Origin: Nitrospinae bacterium bin107
GTDB taxonomy: Bacteria > UBA8248
Length of the DNA stretch: 64,000 nucleotides
Reading direction: 5' to 3'
Assembly: GCA_002238965.1 (NCBI GenBank)
Contig: MPNJ01000006.1
Span: forward strand, 183,651 to 247,650
Numbering within the stretch: the stretch's first letter is position 1; each line of letters begins with the position of its first letter. Positions 9,097 to 16,812 of this stretch are shown here, piece by piece. Under the pieces are notes generated by a model that worked only from the letters and a program-made list of their open reading frames with translations, was not told where the DNA came from and did no database searches. The position numbers and the translations under genes were made by a program.

Positions 9097-10320
9097 CTAG
9101 GTTTTAAACTTATCTTTCAGCCATTCAAGGGCCTGCATCTGATCTTCGCGTGACGTGCGGCGTATCTGCGTGAGAAGCCATGTCCAAGAAGGCGGCTCCG
9201 CTGTCAGGTTTCTCGCGCCCTGATTGCACGTTGCGCAAAGAACGCGGAGATTCAGATCGCTCGTGCGCCCTCCATGTGTTCGCGCTTGATGGTGGTCAAT
9301 CTGTAGCCGGACGGGGCGTCCTTGCGGATCAAGGTCATCGACGGTCACGCCGCAGGCTTGGCACGTGTAGCCGTTTCTCTCAAGTATCCTCGCCCGTTGC
9401 GCCTGTGAAATGCTGGGCGCGATATCGTATGTTCCGGGCGAAGGCGGGTCGCCCGATAGTCTGTATTCTCCGGGGCCGAGATCAGCCGAATCGTTTTGTG
9501 TTTGAATAGGCCAACCTTCTTCTCTTATTAATTCCCTGATTCGCCTCGCCCATTCAGATCGTGGATATACGAGTTCCTGGAGTTCATTCTTTGAGACTAC
9601 TTCCCCTTGCCTTGCCAGAAAATGTTCCTTGATCAGGTCTTTCATGCTCGGTTGTCTTGCCATTCCCATGCTCCTTAGAAGTTCGCTCCCCACGTGCCTC
9701 GTGTAAGCCGGTGGGATAGCTTCGTTGATTTCTTTCTTGAGCATCCAGGGAATCTGCATGGCGTCACGAGCGGCAGCTACCGAGCAATTTCCACCGCCTG
9801 TAACCTGAACATAATCGTTCCACTCGCAGGTCTTTCCATAGTGGGCTTTGCGCTTATCAAGCGTGTGGCACAACGGATGCGGTTTGTCAGGAGGCGTCCT
9901 TATAGGGAAATTCGCCTCAAATAGCCTGTGTCGAATTACACGAAGGCCGTCAAACATCGTGCCGCACAGGACGACAGGGTTTCTAAGCGGAGCCCCTTCG
10001 ACGTTTTCAATTACAAAAGGCTTGCCGCTTGCTTCCAGCATATCTCGAATCGGCTCTATCAGCCGCGGCCATTCATGGCCGTTGCCGTTCCGTGCGGCCA
10101 GATCGGAATACGCCTGACAAGGCGGTGAAGCGTGGATTGCGTCAAATTCATTCAAGAATGAGTTGGAGAGCGTGAGAACGTCCTGCACTATCATGGGAAA
10201 TGGATAACCGGGTTGTTCAACTATATCGACGCCGAATACTTTGAATCCCGCTTCATCGTATCCCCACGCCGCACCGCCTGCACCGCAGAAAAGGTCGAGC
10301 AACTTCGGTCGAACCGACAC
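9097..10320 (-). CDS. DNA (cytosine-5-)-methyltransferase fused to a C-terminal HNH endonuclease domain
   Basis: A 407-residue fusion. Residues 1-220 are a compact C5-cytosine methyltransferase: SAM motif I LLDLFCGAGGA, catalytic motif IV SPPCQ with Cys68, motif VI VIENVEGA, motif VIII RHRLF and a late motif-X-like AIPPAYTRHVG. Residues ~225-290 form a winged-helix-like linker (RRIRELIREEGWPI). Residues ~305-405 are an HNH domain with Cys320/Cys323, IDHHQARTHGG (His343/344) and Cys362/Cys365. The protein could methylate and cut DNA, a one-piece restriction-modification enzyme (inference). The GTG start is supported by GGGGAGG 8 nt upstream. The vsr gene lies 55 nt upstream on the same strand, consistent with a mobile Dcm-type cassette. 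Confidence 0.85.
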   Translation of the reverse strand: MSVRPKLLDLFCGAGGAAWGYDEAGFKVFGVDIVEQPGYPFPMIVQDVLTLSNSFLNEFDAIHASPPCQAYSDLAARNGNGHEWPRLIEPIRDMLEASGKPFVIENVEGAPLRNPVVLCGTMFDGLRVIRHRLFEANFPIRTPPDKPHPLCHTLDKRKAHYGKTCEWNDYVQVTGGGNCSVAAARDAMQIPWMLKKEINEAIPPAYTRHVGSELLRSMGMARQPSMKDLIKEHFLARQGEVVSKNELQELVYPRSEWARRIRELIREEGWPIQTQNDSADLGPGEYRLSGDPPSPGTYDIAPSISQAQRARILERNGYTCQACGVTVDDLDPQGRPVRLQIDHHQARTHGGRTSDLNLRVLCATCNQGARNLTAEPPSWTWLLTQIRRTSREDQMQALEWLKDKFKT

Positions 10321-10375
10321 CGGATGAGCCTCCCCACTCCAATCTTCATTTATCGGGCGTGGCTTTATGATACTC

Positions 10376-10852
10376 TTATTTTCGCTTTTTGTCCACCTCG
10401 TTTGATAAAAAATTTACGAGTCGAGATTCGAGCTTCGATACGTCTTTCGTCTCGCATTCCCAGACGACAAGCGCATCCCAACCCAGCCGCTCAAGATCGG
10501 CCAGTTTTCTGCGGTCTCGGGCGACGTTCACCCTGAATTTCTCCTCCCAGAAGGAAGTTCTCGTCTTCGGCGTTGTCGTCCTGTGGCATCCCTCGTGTCT
10601 GTGCCAGAAACAGCCGTGAACGAAAATCGCCTTTTTGCGTCCGATGAAGCAAATGTCGGGCTTTCCGGGTATGTCCCTTCTATGCAGACGATAGCGGTAG
10701 CCGAAACCAAGCAACAGTCTGCGAACGATCAACTCCGGCTTGGTGTTTTTCTGGCCGACGCGCGCCATATTCTCGCGCCGCTCCGGTGTCGGTTCCGGTT
10801 CGTTCGATAACTTATGCGAAGCTCTACGGGGCATTGCCGCCAATGGTTCCAT
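10376..10852 (-). CDS. vsr: Very short patch repair endonuclease Vsr
   Basis: A protein of about 158 residues with the whole Vsr signature: MARVGQKNTKPELIVRRLL, YRYRLHRRDIPGKPDI (catalytic Asp in the PGKPD loop), IFVHGCFWHRHEGCHR (zinc site and active His) and WDALVVWECE. Vsr nicks 5' of T in T:G mismatches that arise by deamination of 5-methylcytosine, so it pairs naturally with the cytosine methyltransferase immediately downstream. The start is uncertain: an ATG at 10852, a GTG at 10867 overlapping the end of the DoxX gene, and an internal ATG at 10834 are all possible. A G-rich run just before the ATG may serve as the ribosome site. Confidence 0.93.
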   Translation of the reverse strand: MEPLAAMPRRASHKLSNEPEPTPERRENMARVGQKNTKPELIVRRLLLGFGYRYRLHRRDIPGKPDICFIGRKKAIFVHGCFWHRHEGCHRTTTPKTRTSFWEEKFRVNVARDRRKLADLERLGWDALVVWECETKDVSKLESRLVNFLSNEVDKKRK

Positions 10853-10859
10853 CCCCCCC

Positions 10860-11324
10860 TCACTCACCCATACGCATTCTGTTTCTCGTCCGGGCGTCGA
10901 TGGAGAGGGGGCCGCCTCCCAGGAGGAGAACGGCGATCGTGGCGAGGAGGAGGAAAAGCGAATATTCGTAGCCGCCGGCGACGGCGGCGCCGGTCTGGGG
11001 GTTCGTGACGACCCCGTGCATGAAAAAGCCCTGGTCGAAATGCACCAGCAAGGCCGCGCCCGCCATGATGGGAACGTTCATCAAGGCGCCCATACGGGCG
11101 TAAAGCCCAATGACGAGGAGCGCCCCGCCGACCAGGTGACCCAGCAGAACGACCCACGCGCCGACGGTGGGCAGAGGGATTCCCATCGACGCGTTCAGGG
11201 CGGCGAGACGCTCTACGCCGACCACCAGCCAGCCGTAATAGCCATGCAGAACGTAGTACACGCCCAGAGAGACGCGAAGCAAAGCGATTCCGTATGTCTG
11301 ATACGGCCTCAACCTCGGGTTCAT
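10860..11324 (-). CDS. DoxX-family membrane protein
   Basis: A 154-residue integral membrane protein with four hydrophobic helices (GIALLRVSLGVYYVLHGYYG; AWVVLLGHLVGGALLVIGLY; ALMNVPIMAGAALLVHF; LFLLLATIAVLLLGGGPL), the DoxX/SURF4-like topology. Family members are linked to quinone or thiosulfate oxidation or to membrane redox homeostasis, but most are uncharacterised. The ATG at 11324 is chosen because GGGGAAGAG lies just upstream; in-frame codons further upstream lack a ribosome site. The end overlaps a possible start of vsr, though the two need not be functionally linked. Confidence 0.8.
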   Translation of the reverse strand: MNPRLRPYQTYGIALLRVSLGVYYVLHGYYGWLVVGVERLAALNASMGIPLPTVGAWVVLLGHLVGGALLVIGLYARMGALMNVPIMAGAALLVHFDQGFFMHGVVTNPQTGAAVAGGYEYSLFLLLATIAVLLLGGGPLSIDARTRNRMRMGE

Positions 11325-11530
11325 CGACTCTTCCCCGTTCGATGTAAAAGGGCATTTTCGCGCAAACGCGCGGATATCGCCAGTCTTTTCTTTCATTCCA
11401 GGACGATTTGACCCGCGCGCGAAATGTGGTAGAAGCAAAACGCGGCGCAGATATGCGCCGGGCCGCTCTCATGCGGAGCAGCCGTCACCTCCGGCGTCGC
11501 CAACCAAATCATGAAAGCAGTCATCCGAAA

Positions 11531-12247
11531 ATGAGCGAAAACGAAAAAAAACTATCCTACAAGAACTTCATCATCCCGCTTGTCCTGGTCATCGTCCTGG
11601 TGCTTTTCTTCTATTCGGGTCTGGGCCGCTACCTCTCCTTCGAGGCGTTGAAGGAAAACCAGGGCGCACTCAAGGAGTGGGTGCGCGCGAACGGCGCGCT
11701 CGCCATCGTCGCCTACATGCTCGCCTACGCGGCGGTGACGATATTTTCCCTCCCCGGCGGTTTGGTGATGAGCATCACGGGAGGCTTCCTGTTCGGGACC
11801 GTCTGGGGCGCGCTCTACATCGTCGTGGGCGCAACGGTGGGGGCGACTGTTCTCTTCATCGCGGCGAAGACTTCTCTCGGCGACCCCCTGCGCGCGAAGG
11901 CCGGCCCCTGGCTCCAGAAGATGGAAGAGGGCTTTCAGGAAAATGCGCTGAGCTACCTGCTCGTCTTGCGGCTCGTGCCGATTTTTCCCTTTTTCGTGGT
12001 GAATCTGGTGCCCGCGTTCCTGGGGGTATCCCTGAGCGTCTATTTCATCGGCACGTTCCTGGGAATTATTCCCGGCTCTTTCGTCTTCGCCTCGGTGGGC
12101 GCAGGTCTCGGCAGCATTTTCGAGGCGGGGGGCGAGTTCTCCGCCAAGGGGATACTGACGCCCCAGGTCATCATCGCGCTCGTGGGGTTAGCCGTGCTCT
12201 CCCTCATCCCCGTGGTGTACAAGAAGATAAAATCGAAAGGGAGTTGA
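11531..12247 (+). CDS. TVP38/TMEM64 family inner-membrane protein (DedA-like)
   Basis: A 238-residue polytopic membrane protein. It has a single N-terminal helix, then the SNARE-associated/VTT core: FSLPGGLVMSITGGFLFGTVWG, GATVGATVLFIAAKTSLGD, LLVLRLVPIFPFFVVNLVPAFLG and GIIPGSFVFASVGAGLGSI. The Gly/Pro-rich reentrant loops and the RLVPIFPF motif are typical of TVP38/TMEM64 and DedA proteins, thought to act as lipid scramblases or lipid-carrier transporters. The start at 11531 gives the normal family N-terminus; upstream ATG codons in frame would add an unlikely basic extension. It converges with the methyltransferase gene 4 nt away. Confidence 0.88.
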   Translation: MSENEKKLSYKNFIIPLVLVIVLVLFFYSGLGRYLSFEALKENQGALKEWVRANGALAIVAYMLAYAAVTIFSLPGGLVMSITGGFLFGTVWGALYIVVGATVGATVLFIAAKTSLGDPLRAKAGPWLQKMEEGFQENALSYLLVLRLVPIFPFFVVNLVPAFLGVSLSVYFIGTFLGIIPGSFVFASVGAGLGSIFEAGGEFSAKGILTPQVIIALVGLAVLSLIPVVYKKIKSKGS

Positions 12248-12251
12248 TTCT

Positions 12252-13028
12252 TCAGCGCGGTTTCTCGGCCGTGAACAGGTACCTGTTATGCGCGAAGAAA
12301 TATGCGCCCGCCTCGCCCTGTTCCCGCAAGTCCTCCGCCCAGGCGTCCACCTCTTCCTGCGTGAGGCCGGTGCGCTCCGGCAGGACGCCCTGAAACATGC
12401 GGATAAAGTGAAAACTGAAGCGCTCGGGCCCGTAGGCGGTGTCGAGCACGGGAATCGCGTGGGCGGCCGCATCGACGAAGCCCGCCGCCTCGATCCTGGA
12501 CTTGAGCGTGAGCGGCAGCCTCAGATGGGCGAAGCCCTCCAGCCAGCCGGCCAGCACCCGCTCGCAGCGCGCCGCATCCTTGCAGTGCCACGTCGTGGAG
12601 CCCCAGTCGGCGTCGCTGACCGCGAGTCGTCCGCCGGGCTTCAAGGTGCGGTGAATCTCACGCAGGGCCGCATCCACGTCAGCCACGAACTCGAGCGTCT
12701 GCACGCTCACGCAGGCGTCGAAATCCCCGTCTCCGAACGGGAGTGATACGGCGTCGGCGATTTGAAATTCGGCCCAGGGCTTATCGGCGCAGCGCGCCCG
12801 GGCGATCTCGAGCATCGCCTCACTCAGGTCGACGCCGCGCACCATACCCGCCGGGCCGACCACCTGCGCCATCTCATCGGCGAAGAGACCGGGGCCCGAA
12901 CCCACGTCCAGAACGCGCGCGCCGGGTGTGAGACGCAAAGCCTCTATGGTCCGCCGCCTGGCCTCCACCATGTCCCGGGTCCGGTATATGGCTTCGGCGC
13001 GGCGCGAGGCGCGCTCATCGAAATCCAT
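12252..13028 (-). CDS. Class I SAM-dependent methyltransferase (UbiE/arsM-like fold)
   Basis: A 258-residue protein with the Rossmann methyltransferase motifs in order: motif I VLDVGSGPGLFADEM (about residue 40), an acidic end of strand 2 VRGVDLSEAMLEIAR, motif II FDACVSVQTLEFVADVD and motif III REIHRTLKPGGRLAVSDAD. It transfers a methyl group from SAM to an unknown acceptor. The C-terminal ~100 residues are variable, as in small-molecule methyltransferases. The ATG at 13028 follows a GGGGAGGGG run about 10 nt upstream. Confidence 0.85.
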   Translation of the reverse strand: MDFDERASRRAEAIYRTRDMVEARRRTIEALRLTPGARVLDVGSGPGLFADEMAQVVGPAGMVRGVDLSEAMLEIARARCADKPWAEFQIADAVSLPFGDGDFDACVSVQTLEFVADVDAALREIHRTLKPGGRLAVSDADWGSTTWHCKDAARCERVLAGWLEGFAHLRLPLTLKSRIEAAGFVDAAAHAIPVLDTAYGPERFSFHFIRMFQGVLPERTGLTQEEVDAWAEDLREQGEAGAYFFAHNRYLFTAEKPR

Positions 13029-13056
13029 CGTACCGCAACCCCTCCCCAAAGCCTCA

Positions 13057-13149
13057 CCCTGAGTAGCGGCGAAGCCGCGTATCGAAGGGCCTGCCCTGAG
13101 CCTGTCGAAGGGGCCGTCCCTCGATACGACCCTCCGGGTCTACTCGGGA
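13057..13149. repeat. REP-like long hairpin element
   Basis: Non-coding palindromic element. The left arm begins CCTGAGTAGCGGCGAAGCCG and includes GTATCGAAGGG; the right arm CCCTCGATACG...CTACTCGGGA pairs with it imperfectly. The loop region contains CCTGAGCCTGTCGAAGGG, which I recall as a common type of dispersed motif in environmental bacterial genomes. Confidence 0.6.
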
Positions 13150-13238
13150 TGAGGGGTGTTGAAAAAGTCCTCATTTCGTAATTCAGCATATGGAGACGAC
13201 CAGGGGGCGGGAGACTTCATTCCCCCTTGTGTAAAACC

Positions 13239-13406
13239 AACCACTCCCCCCTTGAGGGGGAGTCAGTGAGCTAAGGGCTAAGCCCGAAAGCGAACTGGTG
13301 GGGGGTATAATTCGGAATGGCGCTAAAACGCGATTTACCCCCCACCGCATCAGCCTTCGCACAAACCGCTCGGCTTCTGCGACTCCCCCTCAAGGGGGGA
13401 GTGGTT
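13239..13406. repeat. MITE-like element with 26-bp perfect terminal inverted repeats
   Basis: The 26 bases at 13239-13264 are the exact reverse complement of 13381-13406. The pair encloses 116 bp that also contain inverted pieces (TGGTGGGGGGTA / TACCCCCCACC), so the whole 168 bp can fold back. No open frame is inside. It shares the intergenic gap 13029-13540 with the element at 13057 and small palindromes near 13489-13535; no gene is seen in that gap. Confidence 0.75.
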
Positions 13407-13540
13407 CTTCTCTCACATCACTTGAGCCGGAATGACGATCAATACCCCGCCCTGCAGTTTGCATATTTCCACTCGACAGCAGAGACGGTTCGCGAACCGT
13501 GAGGCGGACACTCAGGTCCGCCCCTACGGTGTGCGAATGC

Positions 13541-13936
13541 CTACGCGTCCTTGAAATACTCTTCGTCCTCGGGCCGGGCCTTCCAGTTGGGGTTGGTGGG
13601 CCATTCCAGGTGACGCGAGAGCTTGTCGCCGCCGTAGCGTACCCGGTAGAGCAGCGTGCGCTCCGGGCCGTTGGTGTATTCATGCACCTCGCCCGGAGGA
13701 TGGACGATGAAGGAGCCTGGGATCACGTCCACCTCGCCGGTGGGCGTCTTCATCCTGCCGCCGCCCTTGTAGCAGAAATAAATCTCCGTCGCGTGGGGGT
13801 GGCAGTGGTAGGGACTCACCTGCCCGGGCTCCCAGCAGGCCACCGTCACGTCGCCCTCCTCGAAGCGGCCGAGAATCTTCTCCACGTGTTTTTCCTTGCT
13901 GAATTCCTTTTCCTTCTCCAGATCGAAAACGTGCAT
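13541..13936 (-). CDS. Single-domain cupin protein
   Basis: A 131-residue cupin. Motif 1 is PGQVSPYHCHPHATEIYF with His44, His46 and Glu51, and motif 2 is PGSFIVHPPGEVHEYTN with His85, giving a complete 3-His/1-Glu metal site. Such small cupins are isomerases, dioxygenases or small-molecule binders; the sequence does not say which. The ATG at 13936 is chosen because AGGAG lies 7 nt upstream; an in-frame ATG ten codons earlier lacks this. Confidence 0.85.
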   Translation of the reverse strand: MHVFDLEKEKEFSKEKHVEKILGRFEEGDVTVACWEPGQVSPYHCHPHATEIYFCYKGGGRMKTPTGEVDVIPGSFIVHPPGEVHEYTNGPERTLLYRVRYGGDKLSRHLEWPTNPNWKARPEDEEYFKDA

Positions 13937-14005
13937 CTTCTTCTCCTGTATGCGTGATTCCATCACTCCAATAACGGGCGCGCGGACGCGGCCCCCATGA
14001 ACTCC

Positions 14006-15370
14006 TTACAGCCCGCTGAACTCCTCGCAGATGGCGGCCATCCACTTGGCCCCGTCTATCAGGTCCGCGATTTTGAGGTTCTCGTTCGCGCTGTGCGTGC
14101 GCGAGGTAATGCGGCCCACACCGGTGGAGGACAGCGGAATCCCCAGGTGCTTCAAAACGATATACGTCGGCGTGCTGCCGTTGCCGAACGGGTTGATGAT
14201 GGCGTCCTCCCCGTAAAGCCGATGCGACGCCGCGTTGCACGCCTTGACGATGTCGGCCTCGGGGTCGCTCTTCGCCGGGTAGGAGGTGAACAGAAGCTCC
14301 ACGCCGATGTCCTCGAAGCCGTGCCTGTCCAGGTGCGCGCGCACGCAGTCCCTTATCTTGTAAGGGTCCTGGTTCGGCACGAGGCGGCAGTCTACCTTGG
14401 CCCGCGCGCGGGCGGAAACGATGGTCTTCACCCCCTCGCCGGTGTAGCCGCCGTCGAAGCCCGCGATGTTGAAGGTCGGGTTCGCGAGATGGCGGCGCGG
14501 GAGGTCCTCATCCTTCATGTCGAGGAGGAATTTGCGAAGCTCGAACTTCTCGATGCGCTCCGCCCCGTTGTAGGGCAGGACGCGGCGGATGAGTTCGTCC
14601 TCGATTTCGGTGATGGGCAGCACGTCGTCGTAAAAGCCCTCGACGAGCACGTTCTCATTCTGGTCCTTCATGGTCGAGAGCGCCCACGTCATCCGCCAGG
14701 CCGCGTTCTCGTATATCTGGGCGTTCGAGCTGTGGAAATCCACGTTCGCCGTGCGGCAGGTAAGCTCCATGTAGCAGAGCCCCTTGTTGCCGAGCGAGAG
14801 CACGGGCGTGTCCACCCGCGTGGTGTTGTCCTCCCAGACGCAGCCGTCCGCCGCGAGCAGATCGGCGTTTTCCTTGACGAAGGGCTCGAGCGAGGGGCTT
14901 CCCACCTCTTCCTCGCCCTCGATGATGTATTTGACCGTGCAGGGAAGCTCGCCGCGAACCGCGAGAAACGCCTCGAACGCCGCAAGGCGGCTCATGATGT
15001 TGCCCTTGTTGTCCGTCGATCCTCTCGCGATGACGGCCCCGTCGACAATCTCCGCGTCGAAGGGCGGTGTGTCCCACTCCGATAACGGCTCGGCCGGCTG
15101 CACGTCGTAGTGGTTATAGAAGAGAAGCGTCTTGTCCCCACCGCCACCGAGGCGCGCGGTGAGAATCGGGTTGCCGCCCGTCTCATGGAGCGTCGTCTTA
15201 AGGCCCGACCGCGCCACGCGGGCTTCGAGCAGGGCCGCCATCTCTCTTATCCCCACGTTGGTCGTCGAGATGCTCGGCTGGCGGCAGAGTTCCTGCAGAT
15301 CCGCCACGATGCGATCCGCGTTCGCATCGATATAATCCAGCACGGCATCAAAATCCTTCCCATTGCTCAT
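14006..15370 (-). CDS. M20/M28-type metallopeptidase (dipeptidase / ArgE-DapE family)
   Basis: A 454-residue enzyme of the M20 family. Metal and catalytic motifs are visible: YNHYDVQP (His87, catalytic Asp89), RGSTDNKGN (bridging Asp120) and IIEGEEEVGS (general base Glu153 and metal Glu154). A dimerisation insert follows, and a late RTHSANEN motif supplies the last metal His. The HYDVQP/ARGSTDNKG signature fits the carnosinase-like M20 branch acting on dipeptides or N-acyl amino acids. It is a cytosolic enzyme with no signal peptide. Confidence 0.9.
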   Translation of the reverse strand: MSNGKDFDAVLDYIDANADRIVADLQELCRQPSISTTNVGIREMAALLEARVARSGLKTTLHETGGNPILTARLGGGGDKTLLFYNHYDVQPAEPLSEWDTPPFDAEIVDGAVIARGSTDNKGNIMSRLAAFEAFLAVRGELPCTVKYIIEGEEEVGSPSLEPFVKENADLLAADGCVWEDNTTRVDTPVLSLGNKGLCYMELTCRTANVDFHSSNAQIYENAAWRMTWALSTMKDQNENVLVEGFYDDVLPITEIEDELIRRVLPYNGAERIEKFELRKFLLDMKDEDLPRRHLANPTFNIAGFDGGYTGEGVKTIVSARARAKVDCRLVPNQDPYKIRDCVRAHLDRHGFEDIGVELLFTSYPAKSDPEADIVKACNAASHRLYGEDAIINPFGNGSTPTYIVLKHLGIPLSSTGVGRITSRTHSANENLKIADLIDGAKWMAAICEEFSGL

Positions 15371-15546
15371 CGCACACTCCTCATTCGCAAAACGCCCGCG
15401 ATCGGCTCATCGGTTTGATTATCTGCGTGGAACAAAGATATGATCCCCGGCACTTACATTCAACCCGAAAACCCGCATTCGCGCGACTCAGACCCGGGCG
15501 TCCATGCGCTCCGTCACGTCCCGGATGCGACGCAAGGAGGCCATTC

Positions 15547-16722
15547 ATGCCCGAAGCACCCGCGAACACGAACTGGTACACGTATTTTCCCGAGGACTAC
15601 CGCTGGTCGGCCGCCATCTGCGGCATGGTGTCGAGCGCGCAGTGGGGCGGGACCGAAATCGGCGAGGTCGACAAGGTCTGCCGCCGCCTCTACAAGAAGC
15701 TCGGCGACGACAACCTCTGGTTCCGCGAGTGGGACCGCATGGGCGACACCGTGCGGGATTTGGGCCGCGATGCCGAGCGCAAGAAGCGCAACCTCTCCGC
15801 CGCCACCCACTACAAGCGCGCCACCTGCTACTACCAGATGGGCGAGCGCTTCCGGACGCCCAAGGACAAGCGCGCGGTCGCCACGTTCAAGAAATCGCTC
15901 GACACCTTCCGCCGCTTCGTGCGCCTGACGGACAGGCCCAGAATCGAGGCCGTGGAAGTCCCCTTCGAGGGCCGGAAGAAGCTGCCCGGCTATCTCGTGC
16001 ACGCCGAGAACACGCGGAAGAGAAAACCCCCCGTCGTCGTTTTCTTCGACGGGCTCGACGTCACCAAGGAGCTTCAGTTCACGCGCGGCGTGGAAGACCT
16101 CATCCGCCGCGGCATGAGCTGTCTGGTCATGGACGGCCCCGGCACGGGCGAGGCCATCCGCCTGAGAAACATCTACCTGCGTCACGATTACGAGGTCGCG
16201 GGCTCGGCAGCGCTCGATTACCTCGAAACCAGAAACGACGTGGACGCCAGGAACGCCGGCGTCATGGCCGTCAGCCTGGGCGGCTACTACGCGCCGCGCA
16301 TCGCCAGCATGGAGCCGCGCTACAAGGCCTGTCTCGCCTGGGGGGCGATCTGGGACTACTACGCCACCTGGAAAAAGCGAATCGACGCCTCCTTCAAGGC
16401 GGAACTCTCCGTACCGGGCCATCACATCCAGTGGATCCTGAACGCCGACTCGCTCGATGACGCCCTGGTCAAGCTGGACGGCTTCCGGCTCGACGGCGTC
16501 GTGCAGAAGATGCGGTGTCCCTTCCTCGTCACGCACGGGGCGGACGACAAGCAGATTCCGCTCCGGGACGCCAAGGCGCTCTATAACGCCGTGGGCTCAA
16601 AGGACAAGACGCTCAAGGTATTCACCGTGAAGGAAGGCGGCTCCCAGCACTGCCAGCGCGACAACTATGCCATCGGCACGGCCTACATGTTCGACTGGCT
16701 CCAGGAGAAACTCTGCGGGTAG
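15547..16722 (+). CDS. Alpha/beta hydrolase, pseudooxynicotine-hydrolase/FrsA-like (paralogue 1 of 3)
   Basis: A 391-residue protein. An N-terminal helical cap-like region (1-130) with FPEDYRWSAA and LGDDNLWFREW precedes an alpha/beta hydrolase core: strand VVVFFDGLDVTKE, acidic turn DGPGTGEAIR, nucleophile elbow AVSLGGYYAPR with Ser243, acid in HGADDKQIP (Asp333/334) and His368 in GGSQHCQ. The family includes the C-C bond hydrolase for 2,6-dihydroxypseudooxynicotine and FrsA-like proteins; the substrate here is unknown. AAGGAGG lies 7 nt before the ATG, while the longer frame upstream has no ribosome site. Close relatives in the window are at 19677 and 44247. Confidence 0.85.
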   Translation: MPEAPANTNWYTYFPEDYRWSAAICGMVSSAQWGGTEIGEVDKVCRRLYKKLGDDNLWFREWDRMGDTVRDLGRDAERKKRNLSAATHYKRATCYYQMGERFRTPKDKRAVATFKKSLDTFRRFVRLTDRPRIEAVEVPFEGRKKLPGYLVHAENTRKRKPPVVVFFDGLDVTKELQFTRGVEDLIRRGMSCLVMDGPGTGEAIRLRNIYLRHDYEVAGSAALDYLETRNDVDARNAGVMAVSLGGYYAPRIASMEPRYKACLAWGAIWDYYATWKKRIDASFKAELSVPGHHIQWILNADSLDDALVKLDGFRLDGVVQKMRCPFLVTHGADDKQIPLRDAKALYNAVGSKDKTLKVFTVKEGGSQHCQRDNYAIGTAYMFDWLQEKLCG

Positions 16723-16730
16723 ACGGGATC

Positions 16731-16802
16731 GTAGGGACAGGCCCCCGGCCTTTCCTGCCTTCCTGTTTGCCTGTGTAGGGACAGGTCGCGACCTGTCCCT
16801 AC
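16731..16802. repeat. GTAGGGACAGG palindromic repeat (one half-element, one perfect palindrome)
   Basis: A half copy starts at 16731; 16775-16802 is a perfect 28-bp palindrome centred on GGTCGCGACC with ends GTAGGG/CCCTAC. Related copies occur at 18626-18688, 19376-19403 (inside a gene), 24691-24766 and 35456-35483. Confidence 0.75.
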
Positions 16803-16812
16803 CTGAGAGACC

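Noticed and set aside
13029..13540. CRISPR-like array
   Set aside because: The repeats are different palindromic elements, not a regularly spaced direct repeat with spacers, and no cas gene is near.
15504..16460. 318-codon overlapping frame in the first FrsA-like hydrolase gene
   Set aside because: Arg/His/Pro-rich composition typical of an out-of-frame read of GC-rich DNA; the real frame has the catalytic triad.
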